Shown piece after piece: positions 6,172-12,883 of a stretch of 13,041 nt of DNA (the stretch's first letter is position 1; every line of letters begins with the position of its first letter). A program made the translations under genes and the position numbers. Origin of the DNA: Planctomycetota bacterium (GTDB lineage Bacteria > Planctomycetota > Phycisphaerae > Phycisphaerales > UBA1924); assembly GCA_023434205.1 (NCBI GenBank), contig JAEYTB010000277.1:1-13041 (forward strand). The letters run 5' to 3'. The notes beneath the pieces are model-generated. The model was not told where the DNA came from. It ran no database searches and saw only the letters and a program-made list of their open reading frames with translations.

Positions 6172-8999
6172 TGGAGGGCGCGGGGGTCAACATCTTCCGC
6201 ACGTTCCTGGGCGTCGATGGGCCCGAGGATGGCCCGGTGGCGCTGCTGGGCCTGACGCCCGAGTCGATGAGCGAGAGCGGGATTGTGCGAGCGTTGCAGT
6301 CCCGGCTGGCCCAGATCGCGGCGCACCCCGAGGCGCTGTCGCCCGAGGCCGACGAGGTGCGGCTGGCGCTGCACGCGGCGGCGGCACGGCTGCTCGACCC
6401 CTCGTCGCGGCGGCAGGCCAAGGGCGCCGCGGCGGAGGCGGAGAGGGAGCCCACGCAGCTCGAGTCGGCGATCGTGCTGACGCTGGCGAGCATGGGGGGG
6501 TGGAACAAGAAGTCCAAGGAGCGGATCGGCGCGCTGGCGCAGGCGTACGGGGTGCCGGCGGCGGATGTGGTTGAGCTGGCGGAGAGCTTGGCGGGCCGGC
6601 CGCACCCGGCGCGCGAGCGGCCAACGCCGCACGTGAGGCCGCTGACTCAAGGGACAGCGCCCGGTAAGGTGGCCGAGGCCGCCGCGGCGGTGCGGACGCT
6701 GTCGGCGCGGGATGACCTTGAGCCGCTGCCCAGCGAGGTAGACCCGGGGAGCCGGGTGGTCAAAAACGTGGTCGTGTTCGGCGGCGCGGCGCTGCTGGGG
6801 ACGGCGGCGTTGATCGTGCTCTCGGTGACGATGATCGCGAAGAAGCCGGCGGCCCCGGCGCCGCCCACCCCCGCGCCGGCGCCCACGCCGGTCGCCGCGG
6901 AAAAGAGGGCGGCAACGCCGGAACTGTTCCCGACACGGCCGCGGGAGGAGAAGCGGGCCGCGGCGGCGCCCGCGCCGGCGGCGCGGGTCGGCGACTGGGA
7001 CGACGTGCTCCGGGAGGCGTCGGGCGCGGTGGAGGACCTGCAGAAGGACCCGGAGGCGGCGTTCGCGCGGTTCGAGAAGGTGTACGGGGAGATGGGCCGG
7101 AAGTGGCGCGAGACCTCACCCGACGGCCAGGTGGCGGGGGTGGATCGGCTGGTGGAGTTCCTGTATCGGGCGGGGTCGCGGCCGGGGGTGGCGGAGAAGG
7201 CGGTCGGCGTGATGGTGGTGGCGAGCGCGCCGCTGTCGGGCGCGGGCGCGTTGAACGCGGACCAGGTGCTGGGGTCGGCGTGGAGCGCGGGGGTTCTGGC
7301 GCGTGTTGAGCGGGAGCGTGACCTGCCCTCGTCGGTGCGGCTGAGGGTGCAGGAGGCGCTGCGGGGGGCGTTCCCGGGCTCGAGCGGTCCGGGGGAGGCG
7401 ACGTTCCGGGCTGGGTGTGTGGCGGCGCTGTCGGCGATGCCGGGGCGGATCATGCCGGACCCTGCCAAGAGCAACGACGCGGAGGTGAAGCGCGCCCTGG
7501 AGAGCTGGCGGGCGTGGCTGGACGGCGTAGCGGCGGTGGGCGGGCGGGACAGCCCGCTCTACACGCGGACGGTGCTGCTGGCGCTGGATGCGCTGCTCAC
7601 CGGCGGCGCTGATCCGACGCAAGACAAAGCGACGTTCGAGTCGATCGCTCTGCTGGCGACGTCGGTGTCATGGAGGAAGGACGACGAGTCGCGCCGGTGG
7701 CTGCTGCGGTGGTTCGAGGCGTCGGGCGTGACGTCGTCGGACCTGTACGCGGTGACGGCCGCGCTTGCGGGCCGCAGCGGCGCCGAGGGCGTGGACACTT
7801 CGATGGTGCTGTCCGCCGCGGCGGGTGAGGGGCCGCGGGCGGAAATGCGGGACCGGTACGCCGCGGTGTGGGGGATGACGGCGGGAGAGAGCCGCGATGT
7901 GCTGGTGCAGCGGTGGGTGGACGCGGCGGCGGGGGAACTCCAGGCGCTAGACGTGTCAGGCAGTTCCGTCCTGGGGTTGCTGGAGGAGGCGCACCAGGTC
8001 GCGCGGTTCAACAAGGCCGCGGCGGTGCTGTGGGCCGGGAACGTGGAGGATGTGTCGGACCTGATGTCGCCGATCACGCGGACGGTGACGCCGCCGACAC
8101 GGCAGAACCAGTTTGTCGGGACGCTGATTTACAAGGGGGATTCCAGTGGCCGCGTGGTGCCGGGGGCGGAGTGGGTGGTGCGGTACCTGGGGGCGGGGCA
8201 CCGGATCCCGGAGCGGCGGGAGCTGATCCGCGGGGTGAGCTTTGCGCCCGATGCGCTGATGGCGGAGGTGCTGGTGCAGGAGGCCTGCCGCGGGAGCCCG
8301 GCGCAGGTGCGGGGCGATGCGCGGGAGGTGGTGCTGAAGCACGCGGGCGAGGCGGCGGTGGTCCACGCGCTGCTGGAGTTCGCGCCGCTGATGCCGATTA
8401 CGCGGGAGAACGCGGCGCTGGTTGAGGAGGTGACGCAGGCGGCGCTGCCGCCGCTGCGGCACGCGACGTGGCGTGTGGCGGTTCGGCGGGCGCTGGTGGA
8501 GCGGCTGTTGCAGCTGATCGCCGGCGGGAGCGACCTGGCGCAGGTAGACCGGGTGTCGGAGGGCCTGGCGGAGCTGTACCACGAGCCCGCTCCGGCGGCG
8601 GCGAGCGCGGACGGGTCGGAGCAGGCAGCGCCGGCGGCACCGGCGCTGGAGGTCGCGGTGGTTCAGCACCGGCTCAAGTGGCTGCGTGAGGCGGAGCTGC
8701 TGGTCCCCAGCAACCGCGAGCCGCTGAACCTGGCGCAGGTGGAGCAGCGTCGGCGGGCGCGGATGGAGCTGGCGAAGGGGCGTGTGCAGGAGTTCCAGGC
8801 CGAGCAGCTGGCGGTGTGCGAGCTGATGGCGTACGTGTGCGTGGCGGAGCACCCGGCGCGGGCGGGGCGTGCGGCGGAGGTGCTGGCGGAGCTGACGGAG
8901 GAGCGGCGGGGGTCGCGGCACGTGTTCGAGCAGTTGCTGGCGGGGGAGCGGGCGCGGATGAAGCTGTGGCTGCTGCGGATGGGGGGGAAGCGCGCATGA
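6171..8999 (+). CDS. Single-pass membrane protein: J-like N-terminal domain, large C-terminal helical domain
   Basis: A 942-residue protein without a signal peptide. Residues about 20-85 resemble a J domain in spacing: LLGL, an AL..RL helix, HPE at 52-54 where true J domains have HPD, then EVRLALHAAAARLLDPSSRR, like the helix that ends in L-DP-R in DnaJ. Residues about 93-145 form a second small helical region. One membrane segment lies at about 200-222, flanked by Lys198 and Lys224-225. A Pro/Ala-rich linker (225-275) leads to a helical C-terminal domain of roughly 660 residues, probably periplasmic if the N-terminus is inside. I cannot name the C-terminal domain. A protein crossing the membrane between cytoplasmic and periplasmic parts fits a coupling role beside the ExbB/ExbD motor. 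The start overlaps the preceding stop; the stop overlaps the next ATG (ATGA). Confidence 0.85.
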   Translation: MEGAGVNIFRTFLGVDGPEDGPVALLGLTPESMSESGIVRALQSRLAQIAAHPEALSPEADEVRLALHAAAARLLDPSSRRQAKGAAAEAEREPTQLESAIVLTLASMGGWNKKSKERIGALAQAYGVPAADVVELAESLAGRPHPARERPTPHVRPLTQGTAPGKVAEAAAAVRTLSARDDLEPLPSEVDPGSRVVKNVVVFGGAALLGTAALIVLSVTMIAKKPAAPAPPTPAPAPTPVAAEKRAATPELFPTRPREEKRAAAAPAPAARVGDWDDVLREASGAVEDLQKDPEAAFARFEKVYGEMGRKWRETSPDGQVAGVDRLVEFLYRAGSRPGVAEKAVGVMVVASAPLSGAGALNADQVLGSAWSAGVLARVERERDLPSSVRLRVQEALRGAFPGSSGPGEATFRAGCVAALSAMPGRIMPDPAKSNDAEVKRALESWRAWLDGVAAVGGRDSPLYTRTVLLALDALLTGGADPTQDKATFESIALLATSVSWRKDDESRRWLLRWFEASGVTSSDLYAVTAALAGRSGAEGVDTSMVLSAAAGEGPRAEMRDRYAAVWGMTAGESRDVLVQRWVDAAAGELQALDVSGSSVLGLLEEAHQVARFNKAAAVLWAGNVEDVSDLMSPITRTVTPPTRQNQFVGTLIYKGDSSGRVVPGAEWVVRYLGAGHRIPERRELIRGVSFAPDALMAEVLVQEACRGSPAQVRGDAREVVLKHAGEAAVVHALLEFAPLMPITRENAALVEEVTQAALPPLRHATWRVAVRRALVERLLQLIAGGSDLAQVDRVSEGLAELYHEPAPAAASADGSEQAAPAAPALEVAVVQHRLKWLREAELLVPSNREPLNLAQVEQRRRARMELAKGRVQEFQAEQLAVCELMAYVCVAEHPARAGRAAEVLAELTEERRGSRHVFEQLLAGERARMKLWLLRMGGKRA

Positions 9000-9976
9000 A
9001 GCTGCTGCTGATGGCGTGTGTGCTGTGGGGGCAGCCGGGGACCGATCAGCCCGGGGCGGAGGCGGGAGCGCCGGCGGTCGTGGAGGAACGGGTACCGCTG
9101 CGAGTGGCGCTCGATGCGCGGCTGGGCGTGCTGACACCCGCGGCGCCGGAGGCGTACTTCCTGCTGGGCGAAGAGGCGGCGGACGGGGCGGTGACGGCCG
9201 AGGACCGGCAGCTCGCGGCAGAGCTGCTGGTGCTCGCGATGCATCTGGACGCGGCGCGGGGGGGGGTGAAGACCACGGCGGCGTCGGCGTGCCTGGCGCT
9301 GGCGGAGCTGTCGAAGAGCGATCGGGACCGGCGGTGGTTGGTGTACCTGTCGCGGTCGCTGGACCCGCGGCGCGTGCCGCCGCAGTGGCTGGCGGGCGAA
9401 GCGCCGGCGACGGTGGACTCGGCGTCGTACCAGGTCGCGGCGCTGATCGGGCTGGTGCGGTCGGGGGACGGCGTGCAGGCGCGGCAGCTCCTGGCCAAGG
9501 AGGAGGTGCGTGCCGCGCTGCAGGGATACGACTCGATGCTGGGGAACCTCCGCGGCGGGAGCGCCGCGCGGGTGATGCGCGAGGCGGAGCGGTGGCCCTG
9601 CACGGAGTGCGGCAACCAGCGGGTGGTGCGGCGCGGCAGCCCGCCGGAGCCGCGGTTGTGCCCCTTGTGCAAGGGGGACCCGGGCGCGGAGGTCAGCGAG
9701 GCCGAGTTCATGGGGCAGCTGCTCTTTGAGGCGCTGCTGCTGCAGGGCAACCAGCGGTCGTGGGCGGCGCAGGTGGTGTCGGACGGGGGCGCGCCGCTGA
9801 TGGACGCGGACACGACAACGGTGGCGCGGGTGTTCGGGGTGGACACGAGGCTGGTGCTGTGGCGCAACGGTCGGTGGGTGGCCGATCCCAACGCGCCCGC
9901 GCCGGTCGAGGCGCCGCCGCCGGTGAAGCAGCCGGAGGAGGCCGCGCCCGACGGGTTTACGGTGAAGGGGGCGTAG
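8996..9976 (+). CDS. Probably exported protein with a four-Cys zinc ribbon
   Basis: This 326-residue protein starts with MKLLLMACVLWGQ, a short hydrophobic run that may be a signal peptide; the Cys at residue 8 is too early for a convincing lipobox. Residues 30-200 are helical. A zinc-ribbon motif follows: C202-x2-C205-x16-C222-x2-C225, in the order CTECG and CPLCKG. After it, residues about 280-297 (DTTTVARVFGVDTRLVLWRN) and a Pro-rich tail close the protein. A zinc ribbon in an exported protein is unusual, since most of them are cytoplasmic; either the N-terminus is not cleaved or the ribbon is structural. No enzyme family is recognised. ATG 8996 overlaps the preceding stop by four bases and has GGGGGAAG five bases upstream. 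It is the last gene of the operon. Confidence 0.75.
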   Translation: MKLLLMACVLWGQPGTDQPGAEAGAPAVVEERVPLRVALDARLGVLTPAAPEAYFLLGEEAADGAVTAEDRQLAAELLVLAMHLDAARGGVKTTAASACLALAELSKSDRDRRWLVYLSRSLDPRRVPPQWLAGEAPATVDSASYQVAALIGLVRSGDGVQARQLLAKEEVRAALQGYDSMLGNLRGGSAARVMREAERWPCTECGNQRVVRRGSPPEPRLCPLCKGDPGAEVSEAEFMGQLLFEALLLQGNQRSWAAQVVSDGGAPLMDADTTTVARVFGVDTRLVLWRNGRWVADPNAPAPVEAPPPVKQPEEAAPDGFTVKGA

Positions 9977-10003
9977 CGCGGGTCTACGATGGCAGCCATT
10001 CTC

Positions 10004-10010
10004 GAAAGGA
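10004..10010 (+). promoter_or_regulatory. Ribosome binding site deciding the start of the tRNA-binding protein
   Basis: GAAAGGA lies five bases before ATG 10016, which makes that ATG the start and not the in-frame ATG at 9989 that would add nine residues. The 39-base gap before the start also holds TACGAT at 9985-9990, a possible -10 element, but no matching -35 at normal spacing was found. Confidence 0.6.
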
Positions 10011-10015
10011 CCGCC

Positions 10016-10423
10016 ATGAGCGACGCCCCGACCCCGACCCCCACGCCTGCGGCCGTGCCCGGCCAGCCAGAATCCAAGCCGGCGATCACGTTCGACGAGT
10101 TCGCGAAGGTGGACCTGCGGGTGGCGAAGGTGCTGGCGTGCGAGCCGCACCCCAACGCGGACAAGCTCTACAAGCTGCAGCTGGACGACGGGAGCGGCAC
10201 GCCGCGGCAGATCTGCGCGGGCATCCGGCAGGCGTACACGCCCGAGCAGCTGGTGGGGCAGACGATCATCATCGTGGCGAACCTGGCGCCGCGGATGCTG
10301 CGCGGGGAGGAGTCGCGGGGGATGCTGCTGGCGGCCAGCAACGCCCCGAAGGACGCGGGCGAGCGGCGCGTGGTGGTGCTGACGACGCTGTCGGAGATGT
10401 CCCCCGGAGCGATCGTGTCCTGA
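10016..10423 (+). CDS. Stand-alone tRNA-binding domain protein, MetRS C-terminal type
   Basis: This 135-residue protein is a free-standing OB-fold tRNA-binding domain like the C-terminal domain of bacterial methionyl-tRNA synthetase. After a Pro/Thr-rich leader (residues 2-22) come the family signatures: FAKVDLRVAKVLACEPHPNA then DKLYKLQLDDG, ICAGIRQAYTPEQLVGQ, VANLAPRMLRGEESRGMLLA and the closing SPGAIVS. The domain grips tRNA and, in MetRS, helps dimerise the enzyme. As a separate gene it could act as a trans-acting beta subunit for a MetRS that lacks this domain, or be a CsaA-like protein; the AGIR and ANLAPR-M-RG-ES-GM motifs favour the MetRS type. No synthetase core is nearby. It has its own ribosome binding site and is probably transcribed apart from the operon before it. 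It converges with the next gene, four bases away. Confidence 0.9.
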   Translation: MSDAPTPTPTPAAVPGQPESKPAITFDEFAKVDLRVAKVLACEPHPNADKLYKLQLDDGSGTPRQICAGIRQAYTPEQLVGQTIIIVANLAPRMLRGEESRGMLLAASNAPKDAGERRVVVLTTLSEMSPGAIVS

Positions 10424-10429
10424 ACGATC
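10411..10429. terminator. Possible hairpin at the convergent gene junction
   Basis: GATCGT (10411-10416) and ACGATC (10424-10429) are perfect inverted repeats around a seven-base loop that holds the stop codon of the + strand gene; the second arm overlaps the stop codon of the - strand gene. The position suits a terminator for both genes. The stem is only six pairs and no T run follows on either strand, so it may be chance. Confidence 0.25.
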
Positions 10430-11294
10430 AGCGGCGGGGAGGCGGGGGGGTGTCGCGGTTGCGGGAGCCTTCGCGTTCCTGACGCTCCCGGTAGGTGCGG
10501 ATGCGCTCGATGGCGGCGTCGAGGTTGGCGTCGCGGTTGGTGCGGCGCTGTTCGAGGTCGCTCTTGAGGGCGTCGAGCTGCTTGGCGAGGGCGTTGATCT
10601 CGCGGGCCTGGAGCTCGTTGCGGGTGTCCATCTGGCGGGCGAGGGCCTCGCGGAGGACGGCCCGGGCCTGCGTGATGCGGGCGGGGTCCTGCGCCGCGTC
10701 GGCCTCGCGGAAGGCACGGATGGCCTCGACGATGTTGATCGTTCCTTCGATCTCGGCGAGCTTGAGGCGGAAGAGCTCGGGGTCGCGCTCGATCAGGGCC
10801 TCGGCGTCGGCGACGCGGGGGACCAGGCGAGAGTAGCCGCCCTCGACGGCCTTGGGGTCGGATTTTTCCACGGCGTCGAATCGGTCGGCGATGGAGGGCA
10901 GGTGCGCGCGGAGGAAGGCCTTGGCGTGGGCGCGCTGCTCGGGGGTGGTGGGCTGGCGGTGCCGCTCGCGCTCCCGCTCGGAGAACGAGCGGGCGTCACC
11001 CTTGCCCGGCGGGAGGCGGTCAAAGCGGGAGTCGGGCCAGTTGTCCGGGCGGGGGTCCACGTCCTTCATGGCCTCGCGGACCGGGACGCCCTCGCGGATC
11101 TTGCGGATGGCCTCGCGCATGCGTTCCTGACGCTTCTGCGAGTCGTCGATGCGGCGCTCGAGGAGGCGCGCGGTTTCCTCGGGGTCGTCCGGGGCGCGGT
11201 CCGCGGGTCGGGGCGGTCGCTCGTCGGGCCGGGGCTGCGCGAGGGCCGGGCCGGCGAGCACGAGCAGGGAGGTCAGGAGCAGGGCGGGTCTCAT
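10428..11294 (-). CDS. Exported, highly charged helical (coiled-coil) protein
   Basis: The protein has 288 residues. A clear signal peptide (R2, hydrophobic core 4-13, ALA|Q after residue 19) sends it to the periplasm. The mature protein is rich in Arg, Glu, Asp and Pro: a Pro/Arg/Asp stretch at 20-40, a helix with ARLLERRIDDSQKRQERMREAI, a middle part with AFLRAHLPSIADRFDAVEKS, and a long C-terminal helix with coiled-coil spacing (INALAKQLDALKSDLEQRR), ending in PPPPRR. No known catalytic motif is seen and no cysteine. It is the third gene of the sigma factor cassette, which hints at a periplasmic sensor or effector tied to that sigma factor. ATG 11294 overlaps the previous stop by one base (TGATG) and has GAAGGTG eight bases upstream; GTG 11297, one codon earlier, is also possible. 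Confidence 0.75.
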   Translation of the reverse strand: MRPALLLTSLLVLAGPALAQPRPDERPPRPADRAPDDPEETARLLERRIDDSQKRQERMREAIRKIREGVPVREAMKDVDPRPDNWPDSRFDRLPPGKGDARSFSERERERHRQPTTPEQRAHAKAFLRAHLPSIADRFDAVEKSDPKAVEGGYSRLVPRVADAEALIERDPELFRLKLAEIEGTINIVEAIRAFREADAAQDPARITQARAVLREALARQMDTRNELQAREINALAKQLDALKSDLEQRRTNRDANLDAAIERIRTYRERQEREGSRNRDTPPPPRR

Positions 11295-11779
11295 CACATC
11301 GCACCTTCGTCGTCAAGGAGGTCGCTCAGGCCCATGGAGTTGATCGAGGACTGGAGGCTGCTGGTCGCCGCGAAGATGTCGTCGAGCTCGGCGCGGGTGC
11401 CGTCGTCAAAGAGCGAGGAAACGATGGCCCACTCCTCGCCGGGGGTAGCCGACGCGGCGATGACACGCACGTTGCTGTCCTGGGGCGCGGGGGCGGGACG
11501 CGAAGCGATGTAGGTGAGCGCGGCGGTGGCGACCAGCGCGAACCCCGCGGCGATGCGCATCGGCGTGGCGGACCACAGCGAGCGGCGGCGGGTGACCGTG
11601 ACGCGGGCGGTCTCGCCGACCAGGCGCAGCGTGGGCTGCTGCTGGAGCAGCGGGAGGGTGGCGCCGAAGACGCGGGCCTCGAGGCCGTCGCGGGCGCTGT
11701 CGGACTGCGCGAGGAGGTCTACCTCGCGGGCGAGGCGCTCCAGGGCGGCGTCGTTAAGGTGGGGGTTGGTCTGGTTCAT
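11294..11779 (-). CDS. Single-pass membrane protein, candidate anti-sigma factor
   Basis: A 161-residue protein with a cytoplasmic N-terminal part (1-72, ending in the positive patch RRR at 64-66), one membrane segment at about 76-92, and an acidic outer part (94-161) with EEWAIVSSLFDDG, AELDDIF and LSDLLDDEGA. It is encoded directly after an ECF sigma factor with a four-base ATGA overlap, the usual place and topology for an anti-sigma factor. The HxxxCxxC zinc motif of the common ZAS family is absent, and the protein has no cysteine at all, so if it binds the sigma factor it does so by another fold. The first 70 residues are predicted helical (LNDAALERLAREVDLLAQSD), as sigma-binding domains often are. 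Function is inferred from position and topology only. Confidence 0.7.
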   Translation of the reverse strand: MNQTNPHLNDAALERLAREVDLLAQSDSARDGLEARVFGATLPLLQQQPTLRLVGETARVTVTRRRSLWSATPMRIAAGFALVATAALTYIASRPAPAPQDSNVRVIAASATPGEEWAIVSSLFDDGTRAELDDIFAATSSLQSSINSMGLSDLLDDEGAM

Positions 11780-12384
11780 TCGCGGTCCTCACGGTTGGGC
11801 ACGTTCTCGGGCAAACCTTCAGGGCTGGGATCGAGCGCCTCTTTGAGCTTCTTGAGGGCGCGGTGGTGGCGGGCGAGCAGGGTTCCGACGGGCTCCTCGA
11901 GGATGTCGGCGATTTGTTTGAAGCTGAGCCCGCCGTGGTGGCGGAGCTCGATGATCTCGCGGTCGGCTTCGGACAGCTCGGTCATGGCGGAACGGAGGCG
12001 GCCGATGGCGGCGGCGTCGAACGCGGGCTCGTCGGGCTCGCGGTGGGCGGTGTGGATAAAGACGGAGTCGTCGTGGGTCTCGGGGTTGCGGCGGGCCTTG
12101 CGGATGGAGTCGCGAACGCGGTTCATGGCGACGCGGAAGAGCCAGGGCTCAAAGCGGCCCGACTCGGTGTACTCGCCGGCGCGGAGCTTGACCGCGACGG
12201 TCGCGAACACGGATTGGGCGATCTCCTCGGCCACGTCGTCGTTCCTGCACCGGCTTTTGGCGAGGGCGTAGACCCTGCGGCTGTACCGGTTCACCAGCTC
12301 ACGCCACGCCTGGGGGTCCCCACGCGAGGCCGCCTGAAGGAGCGATGCCAGTTCTTCCTGGGAAGGGTCCAGGCTCACGCCCAT
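11776..12384 (-). CDS. RNA polymerase sigma-70 family, ECF-type sigma factor
   Basis: The 202-residue length is normal for an ECF sigma factor, which directs RNA polymerase to a small set of promoters. Sigma region 2 spans about 29-99: VNRYSRRVYALAKSRC, AEEIAQSVFATVAVKL and FEPWLFRVAMNRVRDSIRKA. Region 4 spans about 135-184: LSEADREIIELRHHGGLSFK, QIADILEEPVGTLLARHHRAL, a helix-turn-helix for the -35 element. A loop of some 35 residues joins the two, with no region 3. A tail of about 18 residues follows region 4. ATG 12384 is chosen; GGAG lies only two bases before it, so GTG 12378, eight bases from the same GGAG, may be the real start. It leads the three-gene - strand cassette and may regulate itself through the shared upstream region. 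Its target promoters cannot be deduced here. Confidence 0.93.
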   Translation of the reverse strand: MGVSLDPSQEELASLLQAASRGDPQAWRELVNRYSRRVYALAKSRCRNDDVAEEIAQSVFATVAVKLRAGEYTESGRFEPWLFRVAMNRVRDSIRKARRNPETHDDSVFIHTAHREPDEPAFDAAAIGRLRSAMTELSEADREIIELRHHGGLSFKQIADILEEPVGTLLARHHRALKKLKEALDPSPEGLPENVPNREDRE

Positions 12385-12516
12385 CGCTCCATCATCGGGC
12401 CTAACGCACCGAACCGGACCCTATTGCCCGTCGGGAGGCCCCCGGCGCGGGATATCTCGCGGCAGGGCCGTCCAGCCCGCCCAGACCCACCCCGGAGGTT
12501 TGTATCCTCTGACCCC
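12385..12516. promoter_or_regulatory. Divergent intergenic region holding promoters in both directions
   Basis: This 132-base gap between the sigma factor (leftward) and the DUF4286 gene (rightward) must hold the promoters of both if each is transcribed alone. On the + strand, TATCCT at 12503-12508 is a weak -10-like element nine bases before the ATG. GGAGG at 12494-12498 is eighteen bases from the ATG, too far for a normal ribosome binding site. No convincing -35 partner or operator repeat was found for either direction. Confidence 0.35.
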
Positions 12517-12822
12517 ATGGCCCGGGTAGCGTACACAGTCACCGCGATCTTACCGGACACCCCCACCCGGGATTTGTACGAGGCGTGGCTGCTGGGGGGC
12601 CATGTTCAGCAGGTGCTGGCGGGCGGGGCGGAGGCGGCCCAGGTCGTGCGGTTGAGTGAGCCGCCGCTGGCGGTGCAGAGCCGGTACGAGTTCGCGTCGG
12701 AGGGGGCGTTTGAGCGGTACCTTCAGGACCATGCTCCGGCGCTGCGGGCGGATGGATTGGCGAGGTTTGGGTCCGTTTCTGGTGTGACCTTCCGGCGTGA
12801 GGTCGGGACGATCCTTCAATAG
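12517..12822 (+). CDS. DUF4286 family small protein
   Basis: This 101-residue protein fits the DUF4286 family in length and layout: an N-terminal strand (VAYTVTAIL), a helix with YEAWLLGGHVQQVLAGG, a strand near SRYEFASEGAFERYLQDH, and the closing APALRADGLARFG motif followed by a strand (GVTFRREVG). The fold is probably a ferredoxin-like alpha/beta sandwich, as in the related dimeric alpha-beta barrel proteins; that is inference. The biochemical function of the family is unknown to me. The start is set by homology in layout, since the family begins a few residues before the first strand. The nearest Shine-Dalgarno-like site is too far upstream, so the message may be leaderless. The next gene starts 61 bases later on the same strand. 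Confidence 0.8.
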   Translation: MARVAYTVTAILPDTPTRDLYEAWLLGGHVQQVLAGGAEAAQVVRLSEPPLAVQSRYEFASEGAFERYLQDHAPALRADGLARFGSVSGVTFRREVGTILQ

Positions 12823-12883
12823 GTGGACGGCGTACGTCGGTGCCGGTCACCCGGGCGGGCTGCGGTCAGAAGGCGGGAAACCC

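Noticed and set aside
9972..9988. CGTAG/CTACG inverted repeat at the end of the zinc-ribbon gene
   Set aside because: The stem has only five pairs and no T run, so it is too weak to call an operon terminator.
9956..9990. TTTACG and TACGAT as a -35/-10 promoter before the tRNA-binding gene
   Set aside because: The two boxes are 23 bases apart, well beyond the usual 16-18, and each matches only four of six consensus bases.
8663..10717. A 684-residue - strand open frame crossing four genes
   Set aside because: It covers the zinc-ribbon and tRNA-binding genes, whose motifs are unmistakable on the + strand, and shows only low-complexity composition.
11863..12516. Long + strand extension upstream of the DUF4286 gene
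   Set aside because: It runs antisense through the ECF sigma factor gene; family layout places the DUF4286 start at 12517.
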